DNA of 13,462 nucleotides from an uncultured Roseburia sp. (lineage in GTDB: Bacteria; Bacillota; Clostridia; Lachnospirales; Lachnospiraceae). The notes under the pieces were generated by a model. The model ran no database searches. It saw nothing but the letters and a program-made list of their open reading frames with translations, and was not told the DNA's origin. Below, piece by piece: positions 6,988 to 12,719 of this stretch. A program made the translations under genes and the position numbers. Location: positions 1 through 13,462 of the forward strand of contig URJS01000067.1 in NCBI GenBank assembly GCA_900548205.1, given 5' to 3'. Each line of letters starts with the position of its first letter. The first letter of the stretch is position 1.

Positions 6988-8061
6988 TCACGGCATGATG
7001 CCGTCAAGCTGTCTGGCTACCTCCACCTGCTTGTTGGGGTACAGGTGGCTGTACGTGTCCATCGTTGTCTGCACCTTTTCATGTCCGAGCCGCTCCGCGA
7101 TCAGCAGCGGTGAGAAGCCCATCTCCACCAGCAGGCTGGCGTGGCTGTGGCGAATATCATGCACCCGAATCCGCTTCACACCTGATGCTTTGCAGCCATA
7201 CTCCATTTCGTGATACAGAAAGCTCTTGGTATAGGGAAAGAGCCGGTCGTCCTTTTGCAGTCCGTAGCAATGGGACATATACTCCTGCAAACAGGTGCAA
7301 AGACCGTCGGGAATGGGGATAGTGCGGATGCTTTTCGGCGTTTTCGGAGTGGTGATAATATCCTCTCTGCCGAGGCGCTGATAGCTCTTGTTCACCGTCA
7401 GGGTCTTCTTCTCGAAGTCGATGTCCGACGGTGTGAGTGCCAGCAGCTCTCCCTCCCGAATCCCCGTGTAGTACATGGTCATAAATACCGTGTAGCTGGC
7501 AGGCCGGTCTTTCATGACCTCAATGAAGGTTTGAAACTCCTGCTTTGTCCAGAACAGCATCTCATCGGCGTGCTTCTTGCCCATGCTCCCCGCCTTGTGG
7601 CAGGGGTTTTCTTTCAAGCCATAGTATTTGACTGCGTAGTTGAAAATCGCCGTGAGCTGGTTATTGATGCACTTGAGATAGGTCTGGGCGTAAGGCTTGC
7701 CATTTTCATCCCGATAGCTGGTCAGGGAGTTCTGCCATTGGCGCACATGAGTGGGCTTGATCTCGTTCAGCGGGATTTTCTTGAAGAAAGGCGTTACCTT
7801 CAGGTCAATCAGCCATTTCTTGCTGGCAACGGTGGAGGGCTTGAGACGGTGCTCCATATCCTTGACATACAGGGCGATGAAGTCACCGAAGGTCATGCCG
7901 AGGCTGCCCGTGGATTGGCTGATAAAGTCCCGTTCCCATTGAAGGGCTTCCTTCTTGGTGGCAAAGCCACGCTTCTTCTTGTGGATGGTCTTGCCCGTCC
8001 AGTCCGTCACGCGGATCTGAGACATCCAGCGACCGGTGTCGCCGTCTTTTGTTACTGACAT
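6988..8061 (-). CDS. int: Tyrosine recombinase / phage-type integrase
   Basis: A 357-aa site-specific recombinase that would insert and excise the element by strand exchange through a 3'-phosphotyrosine link. The N-terminal arm-binding domain (about 1-50) is followed by a SAM-like core-binding domain (about 55-150) and the catalytic domain (about 168-350). Visible catalytic residues are R202 (YYTGIREGELLAL), H301 and R304 (HDIRHSHASLL), H327 (LGHEK) and nucleophile Y337 (TMDTYSHLY). Length and motifs are complete, so it should be active. AAGGAGG lies five nt before the ATG. It follows the repressor gene by 42 bp on the same strand and is likely co-transcribed with it. Confidence 0.95.
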   Translation of the reverse strand: MSVTKDGDTGRWMSQIRVTDWTGKTIHKKKRGFATKKEALQWERDFISQSTGSLGMTFGDFIALYVKDMEHRLKPSTVASKKWLIDLKVTPFFKKIPLNEIKPTHVRQWQNSLTSYRDENGKPYAQTYLKCINNQLTAIFNYAVKYYGLKENPCHKAGSMGKKHADEMLFWTKQEFQTFIEVMKDRPASYTVFMTMYYTGIREGELLALTPSDIDFEKKTLTVNKSYQRLGREDIITTPKTPKSIRTIPIPDGLCTCLQEYMSHCYGLQKDDRLFPYTKSFLYHEMEYGCKASGVKRIRVHDIRHSHASLLVEMGFSPLLIAERLGHEKVQTTMDTYSHLYPNKQVEVARQLDGIMP

Positions 8062-8103
8062 TTTTACCTCCTTCCCTCAAGAATCAGGCTTTGGTGGGGT
8101 TAT

Positions 8104-8709
8104 TTACTCGTTACTCTCGCTTTTGCCGTATTCCTTTTCCAGAAATGCTGTCCGTTTTGCAATCCGTTCGTCGCGGTCAAGTTCTTCCGGTTCAGAGCAC
8201 TTCACCGCATTTGCGGCGTAGTAGGCCAGGGTTTGTTCTTTCCAGCGCCTGTACGCGGCCTGCGTGGAGCCGTAGGCGCGAAGCTCGCTGCGTTCGTCCT
8301 CCCACTGCTCAAGGAACAGGCACATATCGGCGTTGAACTCTGCCGTGCTCTTGCCGTCAAAGGAAATGGAACATTCCCACTGCTTGCTGCGGGGTGGCTT
8401 CTGCACGTCGATCTTGAAGTCGATGCCTTCTACCGTTTCCAGCTTAAAGAGAAAGTCCATCACGTCGGAAAGCGTTCTGATCTGCGTTGTACTGGATTCG
8501 TAGCCGAGGATATAGGTCGGCGTTGAATCCAACAGGTCGGCAATCTGATTGACAACGGCAATCGACACTTCGATCTCTCCAGTTTCGTACTTCTGTACGG
8601 TGCGGAGAGATTTTTTCAGCATTTGTGCCAGTTCGGTCTGGTTCAGCCCCTTACGTTTTCGGAGCTGCTTGATTCTCTGCCCAATGGCGGGATAGTCGAA
8701 ATTGTCCAT
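8104..8709 (-). CDS. XRE-family (Cro/CI-like) repressor of the element
   Basis: A 201-aa DNA-binding protein. Residues 9-65 form a classic HTH_3 domain: IGQRIKQLRKRKGLNQTELA, then LKKSLRTVQKYETGEIEVS. The C-terminal part (about 75-200) is an unrecognised acidic domain rich in Trp, Glu and Arg. No LexA-type peptidase motif is visible, so SOS self-cleavage is not supported. The start at 8709 has GAGGTG eight nt upstream and a good promoter (8730-8758). It is transcribed away from the replication/mobilization operon, and its likely operators flank the shared promoter region. Probable role: hold that operon off and control its own expression and that of the integrase. Confidence 0.88.
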   Translation of the reverse strand: MDNFDYPAIGQRIKQLRKRKGLNQTELAQMLKKSLRTVQKYETGEIEVSIAVVNQIADLLDSTPTYILGYESSTTQIRTLSDVMDFLFKLETVEGIDFKIDVQKPPRSKQWECSISFDGKSTAEFNADMCLFLEQWEDERSELRAYGSTQAAYRRWKEQTLAYYAANAVKCSEPEELDRDERIAKRTAFLEKEYGKSESNE

Positions 8710-8729
8710 ATCCGATTCACCTCGTCCAT

Positions 8730-8758
8730 ATCATATCACAGAATAAAGCGAATTGCAA
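8730..8758 (-). promoter_or_regulatory. Promoter of the repressor-integrase unit
   Basis: On the minus strand TTGCAA (8758-8753), 17 nt, then TATGAT (8735-8730). The predicted leader is short, with the ribosome site just downstream. The -35 box touches the left operator-like arm at 8758-8769. Confidence 0.75.
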
Positions 8759-8824
8759 GTACATATTTTTGTTTTCTAAAGGCTTGACAGATGCATCTTG
8801 TGTGCGTATAATAAAATATGTACT
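8758..8824. repeat. 12-bp inverted repeat flanking the divergent promoters (operator candidate)
   Basis: AGTACATATTTT (8758-8769) and AAAATATGTACT (8813-8824) are perfect inverted copies, 55 bp apart from first base to first base. The left arm abuts the repressor -35 box. The right arm starts right after the TATAAT box of the rep/mob promoter. This placement suits binding by the adjacent XRE repressor, possibly with looping. Confidence 0.65.
8784..8812 (+). promoter_or_regulatory. Perfect sigma-A promoter of the rep/mob operon
   Basis: TTGACA (8784-8789), 17 nt, TATAAT (8807-8812): a full consensus match in both boxes with ideal spacing. Such a strong promoter on a mobile element normally needs repression. 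An operator-like arm begins immediately after the -10 box. Confidence 0.92.
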
Positions 8825-8860
8825 CAGGATGCGTATTTCGGAGAGGCTGGAGAAAGGGGG

Positions 8861-8899
8861 ATGAACAAAAGATACGCAGGCCGAGGCAAATCACATTGA
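8861..8899 (+). CDS. Possible 12-codon leader peptide
   Basis: ATG at 8861 opens a 12-codon frame (MNKRYAGRGKSH) ended by TGA at 8897. GGAG lies eight nt upstream, and AAAGGGGG abuts the start. It lies between the strong promoter and the HTH gene, 13 nt before that gene's ATG. TGCGTAT (8830-8836) before it and ATACGCA (8872-8878) inside it can pair. It may be a translation-coupled regulator, or chance. Confidence 0.3.
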   Translation: MNKRYAGRGKSH

Positions 8900-8912
8900 A
8901 ACAGGAGGTACT

Positions 8913-9119
8913 ATGAGAGCACAGTTTATCACAGCGTCAGAGGTGGCGGAGATCATGGGCATCAGCCGCAGCAAGGCGTATCAGATCGTCCGAGAAATGA
9001 ACAGGGAACTGAAATCCCAGGGCTATCTGACCGTAGCCGGAAAATGCCCCGCCCAGTATTTCAAGCAGAAGTTCTACGGCTTCCAGATTCCCGGAGGTGA
9101 GCGCAATGACGGAAAATGA
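8913..9119 (+). CDS. Small helix-turn-helix protein, excisionase candidate
   Basis: A 68-aa basic protein. Residues 6-30 (ITASEVAEIMGISRSKAYQI) form an HTH of the MerR/excisionase type, followed by a possible wing region (YLTVAGKCPAQYFKQKFYG). AGGAGG lies six nt before the ATG. It is the first substantial gene of the operon read from the consensus promoter, directly opposite the repressor. This is where such elements keep an excisionase or an activator of replication/transfer genes. Its end overlaps the following gene. Role as Xis is an inference from size and position. Confidence 0.75.
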   Translation: MRAQFITASEVAEIMGISRSKAYQIVREMNRELKSQGYLTVAGKCPAQYFKQKFYGFQIPGGERNDGK

Positions 9120-9174
9120 GAAAACGACCGCCCTCATCCCATCTGTTGGCGCAGATGGAGGGCAGCCCAACTAA
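9093..9174 (+). other. Best ribosome site and start for the ATPase gene, in another frame
   Basis: GGAGG (9093-9097) sits eight nt before an ATG at 9106. That frame reads MTENEKTTALIPSVGADGGQ and stops at TAA 9172-9174 after 22 codons. The long ATPase frame is +1 relative to it and has no well-placed ribosome site of its own. Joining the two by a one-base change in this stretch would give a normal N-terminus. It may be a frameshift lesion, a programmed +1 shift, or a short coupled leader. Confidence 0.5.
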
Positions 9175-10267
9175 CCAGAGCATACCACATGAAACCTGCG
9201 AAAGCAATCCCCCGGAGGAAAATATTGAGGAAATGCGTGAGAGAATCCGACGCATGAACGATCCTCGTTATCTTCATACCGTTTCCATGACAGAGCTGTA
9301 TCAGACCGCATACAAGAGCAGACCGCCCGTCATAGACGGTCTGCTCTACTCCGGGGCATATATCCTCGCAGGAGCACCCAAAATCGGAAAATCATTTCTG
9401 GTAGCGCAGCTTGCCTACCATGTCAGCACAGGGCAAAGGCTGTGGGGTTATGAAGTCCATTCAGGCACGGTGTTATGCCTCGCGTTGGAGGATGATTTCC
9501 AGAGAATCCAGAGCCGGATGTTTATGATGTACGGCGTGGCGGATACCGCCAGCCTGCATTTTGCAACGGCAGCAAACAAAATCGGAAACGGTCTTGACGA
9601 GCAGCTTGAGAATTTCATAAAGGAACACCCCGACACGAAGCTGGTTATCATTGACACCATGCAGAAGATTCGGGAGGCCGGAGGCGAGGCTTACAGCTAC
9701 GCCAGCGACTATGAGATCATCGGAAAGCTCAAGCGTTTTGCGGACAGGCACAGCATTTGCATCGTTACCGTTCATCACACAAGAAAACAGCCAGCCGGAG
9801 ACAGCTTTGAAACGATCTCCGGCACGACGGGACTTCTTGGTTGTGCAGACGGAGCACTCCTGATGCAGAAGAAGAAACGGACTGCATTGGAGGCCACGGT
9901 CGATGCGGTGGGGCGAGATCAACAGGATCAGATTCTCTATCTGAAAAAGGATGCCGATACGCAGATATGGAGCCTTGAACGGACAGAGAACGAGCCGTAT
10001 CAGGAGCCGCCCGACCCGGTATTGGATACGGTTTCCCAGCTTGTTTCCTCCGAAAGCAGAGAATGGACAGGCAGCCCGACCGAGCTTGCGGAAACGGTGA
10101 ATACAGGCATGGCGGCAAATGCCCTCACCAAATACCTGAACGTTAAATCCGGCAGGCTGCTGGACGAGTACCATGTGAGGTATGAGAACAGGGCCAAACA
10201 CTCCGGGCGGCAGGTGAATCTCACCCATATGATAATTGACAATGTTGAGTACGAAGTAATCGACTGA
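9116..10267 (+). CDS. RepA-like AAA ATPase (RecA/DnaB-type replication helicase family)
   Basis: Up to 383 aa; the fold is the RecA-like AAA_25 type found in RSF1010 RepA-like helicases of plasmids and mobilizable elements. Walker A is GAPKIGKS (86-93). CLALEDD (121-127) carries the likely catalytic acids, and Walker B is LVIID (176-180). A conserved HHTRK (220-224) follows. The C-terminal 100 residues look like a separate winged-helix region. The start is uncertain: 9116 has GGAGG 18 nt upstream, while the better-placed ATG at 9106 is in another frame. It overlaps the HTH gene and precedes a GC-rich iteron cluster, which fits an initiator or helicase acting at a nearby origin. Confidence 0.85.
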   Translation: MRKRPPSSHLLAQMEGSPTNQSIPHETCESNPPEENIEEMRERIRRMNDPRYLHTVSMTELYQTAYKSRPPVIDGLLYSGAYILAGAPKIGKSFLVAQLAYHVSTGQRLWGYEVHSGTVLCLALEDDFQRIQSRMFMMYGVADTASLHFATAANKIGNGLDEQLENFIKEHPDTKLVIIDTMQKIREAGGEAYSYASDYEIIGKLKRFADRHSICIVTVHHTRKQPAGDSFETISGTTGLLGCADGALLMQKKKRTALEATVDAVGRDQQDQILYLKKDADTQIWSLERTENEPYQEPPDPVLDTVSQLVSSESREWTGSPTELAETVNTGMAANALTKYLNVKSGRLLDEYHVRYENRAKHSGRQVNLTHMIIDNVEYEVID

Positions 10268-10274
10268 GGACAGC

Positions 10275-10347
10275 GCGACGGCTGCGACGGTCGCGACGGT
10301 GGAAATGATGCCATCAAAGCAACCGTCGCAATCGTTGCGACCGTCGC
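10275..10347. repeat. GC-rich 9-bp iterons and inverted copies (origin candidate)
   Basis: GCGACGG recurs at 10275, 10284 and 10293, an exact 9-bp period. Inverted copies CCGTCGC lie at 10323-10329 and 10341-10347. The arms can fold into a long stem, and GTCGCAA-tcg-TTGCGAC forms a further hairpin (10326-10342). The cluster sits between the ATPase stop and the next gene. Iterons beside a Rep-like gene suggest a replication origin or autoregulatory site. Confidence 0.6.
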
Positions 10348-10367
10348 GGATAGGAAAGGATAGGAAA

Positions 10368-10622
10368 ATGAAAAGCGTACAAATCCCCTATGATCTGTTC
10401 ATCGACCTCGCCATGTACCATCTGCGGGGCGAGGATGATTTTGAAGAAGAAATCCGGCAGGGCTTGGAGAAGAAGCTCGACGCCATGCTGAACCGACAGC
10501 TCTACTCACAATACAAGACCGCTCCTACCGAAGAACAGCGGGAACAGGCAAGGCAGGAGTATCTTGACCGGCGTGGAGTGCCGCAGAGCTACCGATGGAC
10601 TACTCCTCCTTGGGAACTGTGA
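10368..10622 (+). CDS. Small hypothetical protein of the rep/mob operon
   Basis: An 84-aa protein of unknown function, starting MKSVQIPYDLFIDLAMYHLR and rich in charged residues (EDDFEEEIRQGLEKKLDAML). It looks mostly helical, with no membrane segment or cysteine motif. The ATG at 10368 is preferred over an in-frame 10299 because AAAGGA (10355-10360) is correctly placed, and the upstream part overlaps the iterons. It sits between the replication ATPase and the oriT/relaxase region. A DNA-binding accessory role in replication or relaxosome assembly is possible but unproven. Confidence 0.8.
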   Translation: MKSVQIPYDLFIDLAMYHLRGEDDFEEEIRQGLEKKLDAMLNRQLYSQYKTAPTEEQREQARQEYLDRRGVPQSYRWTTPPWEL

Positions 10623-10644
10623 CAGGAGCGTGCCACGCTCCTGT
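10622..10644 (+). repeat. Perfect 10-bp hairpin at the end of the small gene
   Basis: ACAGGAGCGT (10622-10631) pairs perfectly with ACGCTCCTGT (10635-10644) around GCC, starting on the last base of the stop codon. There is no U-run, so it is not a clear intrinsic terminator. The core GGAGCG/CGCTCC recurs in the long stem at 12303-12342. Confidence 0.6.
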
Positions 10645-10714
10645 TGCTGGAGGACAAGGCAAAGCCCCTCGCATCCCCGTCCCCATCGAAAAACCCGCAG
10701 ATTTTGAGATGGAT

Positions 10715-10799
10715 GGCAGAGAGGATTTTCAAAATTCTCTCTGCCTGTGGGCGGCAGCGTTGAAGCAAATTCGATTGCTGAAAGGCTGGCGGTCACGCC
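10715..10799. repeat. Run of palindromes in the relaxase upstream region
   Basis: The arms 10715-10729 and 10731-10745 form a 31-bp near-palindrome (GGCAGAGAGGATTTT then AAAATTCTCTCTGCC) with one mismatch. Two smaller hairpins follow: AGCAA/TTGCT (10764-10779) and GGCG/CGCC (10788-10799). Hairpin density of this kind is typical of transfer origins. Confidence 0.6.
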
Positions 10800-10810
10800 G
10801 TGGATTTTGC

Positions 10811-10945
10811 AAAGTGGGTACTACTTTCAAGCCACGGCAGGCTTCCGCAGAAGCCGCACACCCCGTTCCCCCTCGGAGAGCCCACGATACTTTGCAGCCG
10901 CAGGATGAAAGTATCATAGTGGGTTATTACACTTCCGCAGAAGTG
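10811..10945 (+). other. oriT: Putative origin of transfer (oriT), MobV type
   Basis: GATACTTT (10886-10893) and AAAGTATC (10908-10915) form an inverted repeat followed by ATAGTGGGTTATTAC. The MobV (pMV158-type) nick consensus is TAGTGTG/TTA, so a nick between 10923 and 10924 is predicted. A hairpin CACTTC-cgca-GAAGTG (10930-10945) follows. A related unit lies 90 bp earlier: AAAGTGGGTACTACTTT (10811-10827) with GGCTTC-cgca-GAAGCC (10840-10855). The 12-mer CTTCCGCAGAAG is exactly repeated at 10842 and 10932. It lies directly upstream of the relaxase gene, as in other MobV systems. Confidence 0.65.
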
Positions 10946-11000
10946 CTCCCTCGGAAGCTGCCCCGTCCTGCGCAATCTGAAATCAGGAGGTAAACTGCCT

Positions 11001-11648
11001 ATGGCAAGAGGCGACGGTATTCATCGTACCAACGCAAGAAATATGAGGCTGACCGCTGCCAAAATCAGCAACGCGCAGCAGCACAACGAACGGGAAAAGG
11101 AATCCTATGTCAATCAGGATATTGTCCCGGAGAGAACGCACCTCAATGTCCATTTCAAGAAACCGACCGCCGGATATGCGGAGATGTTTGAGCAGTTGAA
11201 AAAGGACGGGATCATCTCCACCCGTGGATTGAAAGAGGATGCCGTTCTCTACGGCGAGCTGCTCTTTGACGTAAACACCGCCTATTTTCATAATCACGGC
11301 GGCTATGACTTCGCAAAACAATTTTACACCGATGCTTACAAATCCGCAATAGAAAGCGTCGTCGGCGAGCAGTACATCCTGTCGGCAGTCATGCACGCCG
11401 ACGAGCGCAACCGCGCCATGTCCGACGCGCTGGGGCAGGACGTGTACCACTATCACCTTCATGTGGTCTACATTCCCATCGTGGAAAAGCAAATCCTGTG
11501 GTCAAAACGCTGCAAGGATAAATCGCTGGTGGGGACGGTCAAGGAAACGATTCAGCAGGTCAGCATGAGCAAAAAGTGGGATTCCAAGCCCGCGCTGGAT
11601 GAGCATGGGAAACCGCTGCTGAACGCAAACGGAAAAACCGTGCTCTGA
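11001..11648 (+). CDS. mobV: MobV-family relaxase (Pre/Mob), N-terminal part before in-frame TGA
   Basis: Encodes 215 aa with the whole catalytic half of a plasmid recombination/mobilization enzyme, which nicks oriT and pilots the strand. Motif I is NAQQHNEREKESY (24-36) with H28 at the position of the MobM catalytic histidine, followed by THLN. The metal-binding motif is HADE (132-135) then VYHYHLHVVYIP (148-159). AGGAGG precedes the ATG. A TGA at codon 216 (11646-11648) stops the frame within the conserved region, and the same frame stays open to 12263. Intact relatives are typically about 400 aa. Nicking activity may survive, but the C-terminal dimer/membrane part would be lost unless TGA is read through. 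Confidence 0.85.
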   Translation: MARGDGIHRTNARNMRLTAAKISNAQQHNEREKESYVNQDIVPERTHLNVHFKKPTAGYAEMFEQLKKDGIISTRGLKEDAVLYGELLFDVNTAYFHNHGGYDFAKQFYTDAYKSAIESVVGEQYILSAVMHADERNRAMSDALGQDVYHYHLHVVYIPIVEKQILWSKRCKDKSLVGTVKETIQQVSMSKKWDSKPALDEHGKPLLNANGKTVL

Positions 11649-11687
11649 AAATCCTATTCCGTTCTGCAAGATGATTTCTTCGCCGCC

Positions 11688-12263
11688 ATGCGAAAGGCAG
11701 GGTATGACGATGTGGAGCGAGGCGAGCGCGGCAGCTCTGAGGAACACCTGACGGTGACGCAGTTCAAGGTGCAGCAGGAACAGGCGCGGCTGGCAGAATT
11801 CACAGAGCAGAACCGTCAGCAGGAAAAACAGGCAGCAACGCTTGGGAGCAAAATTGAAAAAATCCAGAATCAGCGGGTCGATGTGCGGTCTATCGAAAAA
11901 ATCGTGGCAACGTCCATTCCCTTCTCATCCAAAGTCGCCGTGGAGCGTGAGGACTTTGACCGACTTTCCACTCTGGCAAAGAAGTACGTTACAGCAGAGA
12001 AAAAGGAATCCAAACTGCAAAAGGCGTTGGATGCGGCAAGCAAACTGATTGCAAAGCTCAAGGCTGAGATTGACAGTTTGAAACAGGAAATTTCTGATTA
12101 TAAGTCTGTCCACAGCAAGCTTCGTGCGGCAGAATTGGAGCGTGAAAATACGGAGCTGCGCGGGAAAGTCCGCAGCTATGAGGATGTGATTCAGCGCAAT
12201 AATCTGTGGAGATTCTTCCATCCGCGCAAAGAAAAAGCGGTCACGAGGGACGAAGCTCGCTGA
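11688..12263 (+). CDS. C-terminal part of split MobV relaxase (coiled coil)
   Basis: This continues exactly the relaxase frame. From 11649 it reads KSYSVLQDDFFAAMRKAGYD, then a family-typical stretch RGERGSSEEHLTVTQFKVQQ. A long coiled coil with heptad-like spacing covers about 250-390 of the joined protein, ending in a basic tail (FFHPRKEK). The first ATG after the stop is 11688, with no ribosome site, so independent translation is doubtful. Joined, the two parts would be 420 codons long, a normal Mob length. This is best read as a nonsense-split gene: TGG to TGA is one change that would produce it, but the original codon is not known. Confidence 0.75.
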   Translation: MRKAGYDDVERGERGSSEEHLTVTQFKVQQEQARLAEFTEQNRQQEKQAATLGSKIEKIQNQRVDVRSIEKIVATSIPFSSKVAVEREDFDRLSTLAKKYVTAEKKESKLQKALDAASKLIAKLKAEIDSLKQEISDYKSVHSKLRAAELERENTELRGKVRSYEDVIQRNNLWRFFHPRKEKAVTRDEAR

Positions 12264-12273
12264 TTCCTGTGTA

Positions 12274-12420
12274 GAGCCGGAAAAAACGCATTTTATCGAA
12301 TGGGAGCGCGTCGGACAGGGCAGACATCGTCCGGCGCGCTCCTGCTTGAAAATCGCCGTTTTCTTCAAGTCAAGAGCCGGGAAAAACACCCGAAAAATGC
12401 CCCTATTGCGTAACAGGGGC
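12274..12420 (+). repeat. Hairpins and a 100-bp-spaced direct repeat after the relaxase
   Basis: GGAGCGCGTCGGAC (12303-12316) pairs with GTCCGGCGCGCTCC (12329-12342) over 14 positions with one G-U. CTTGAAAA/TTTTCTTCAAG (about 12345-12370) and GCCCCT/AGGGGC (12399-12420) follow. GAGCCGGAAAAAAC (12274) recurs as GAGCCGGGAAAAAC (12374), exactly 100 bp later. None has a good U-run. The last hairpin ends just before the next gene's ribosome site and may influence its translation. Confidence 0.5.
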
Positions 12421-12436
12421 GCAGAAAGGAGAGTTT

Positions 12437-12712
12437 ATGAGAACAGGGCTTACGAAGCAGGAAAAGACCACCGATATATGGTTTGACGAGAAAGACTCGC
12501 TAATCCATATCCGCACCCACAACACCGACTTGAAGAAGCGGCTGCTTGCTTACAGCCGCAAATACCCTGCCGTCTGCAAGCTGACGGGCTATGACCCGGA
12601 AACAGGCTGCAAGGAGTTTGAAATTGAAAAGGGACGCTTCTCTTTCCGGCTGACCGCACCGTACAGCGAGGAACGGAAACGGGCGGCAAGCGAAGCGGCG
12701 AAAAACGAATAA
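12437..12712 (+). CDS. Small hypothetical protein of the element
   Basis: A 91-aa soluble protein of unknown function. It opens MRTGLTKQEKTTDIWFDEKD, then IHIRTHNTDLKKRLLAYSRKYP, and ends in a charged helix (APYSEERKRAASEAAKNE). Alternating hydrophobic stretches suggest a small alpha/beta fold, with two cysteines (in CKL and GCKE). AAAGGAG lies nine nt before the ATG. It is the last plus-strand gene after the relaxase and stops seven bp before the convergent histidine kinase gene. Genes in this place are often accessory to mobilization, but nothing in the sequence proves that. Confidence 0.8.
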   Translation: MRTGLTKQEKTTDIWFDEKDSLIHIRTHNTDLKKRLLAYSRKYPAVCKLTGYDPETGCKEFEIEKGRFSFRLTAPYSEERKRAASEAAKNE

Positions 12713-12719
12713 AAGGGTT

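Noticed and set aside
7210..8058. 282-aa plus-strand frame opposite the integrase
   Set aside because: It mirrors the integrase coding sequence, which has full catalytic motifs and a good ribosome site; the frame is a GC-codon by-product.
9473..10228. 251-aa minus-strand frame opposite the AAA ATPase
   Set aside because: It is a shadow of a gene with clear Walker A and B motifs, and no start signals are seen.
10275..10347. CRISPR-like array
   Set aside because: The units are 7 bp with 2-bp gaps and inverted copies. There are no spacers and no cas genes.
10622..10644. Intrinsic terminator after the small operon gene
   Set aside because: The stem is perfect but no U-run follows, so it is kept only as a hairpin.
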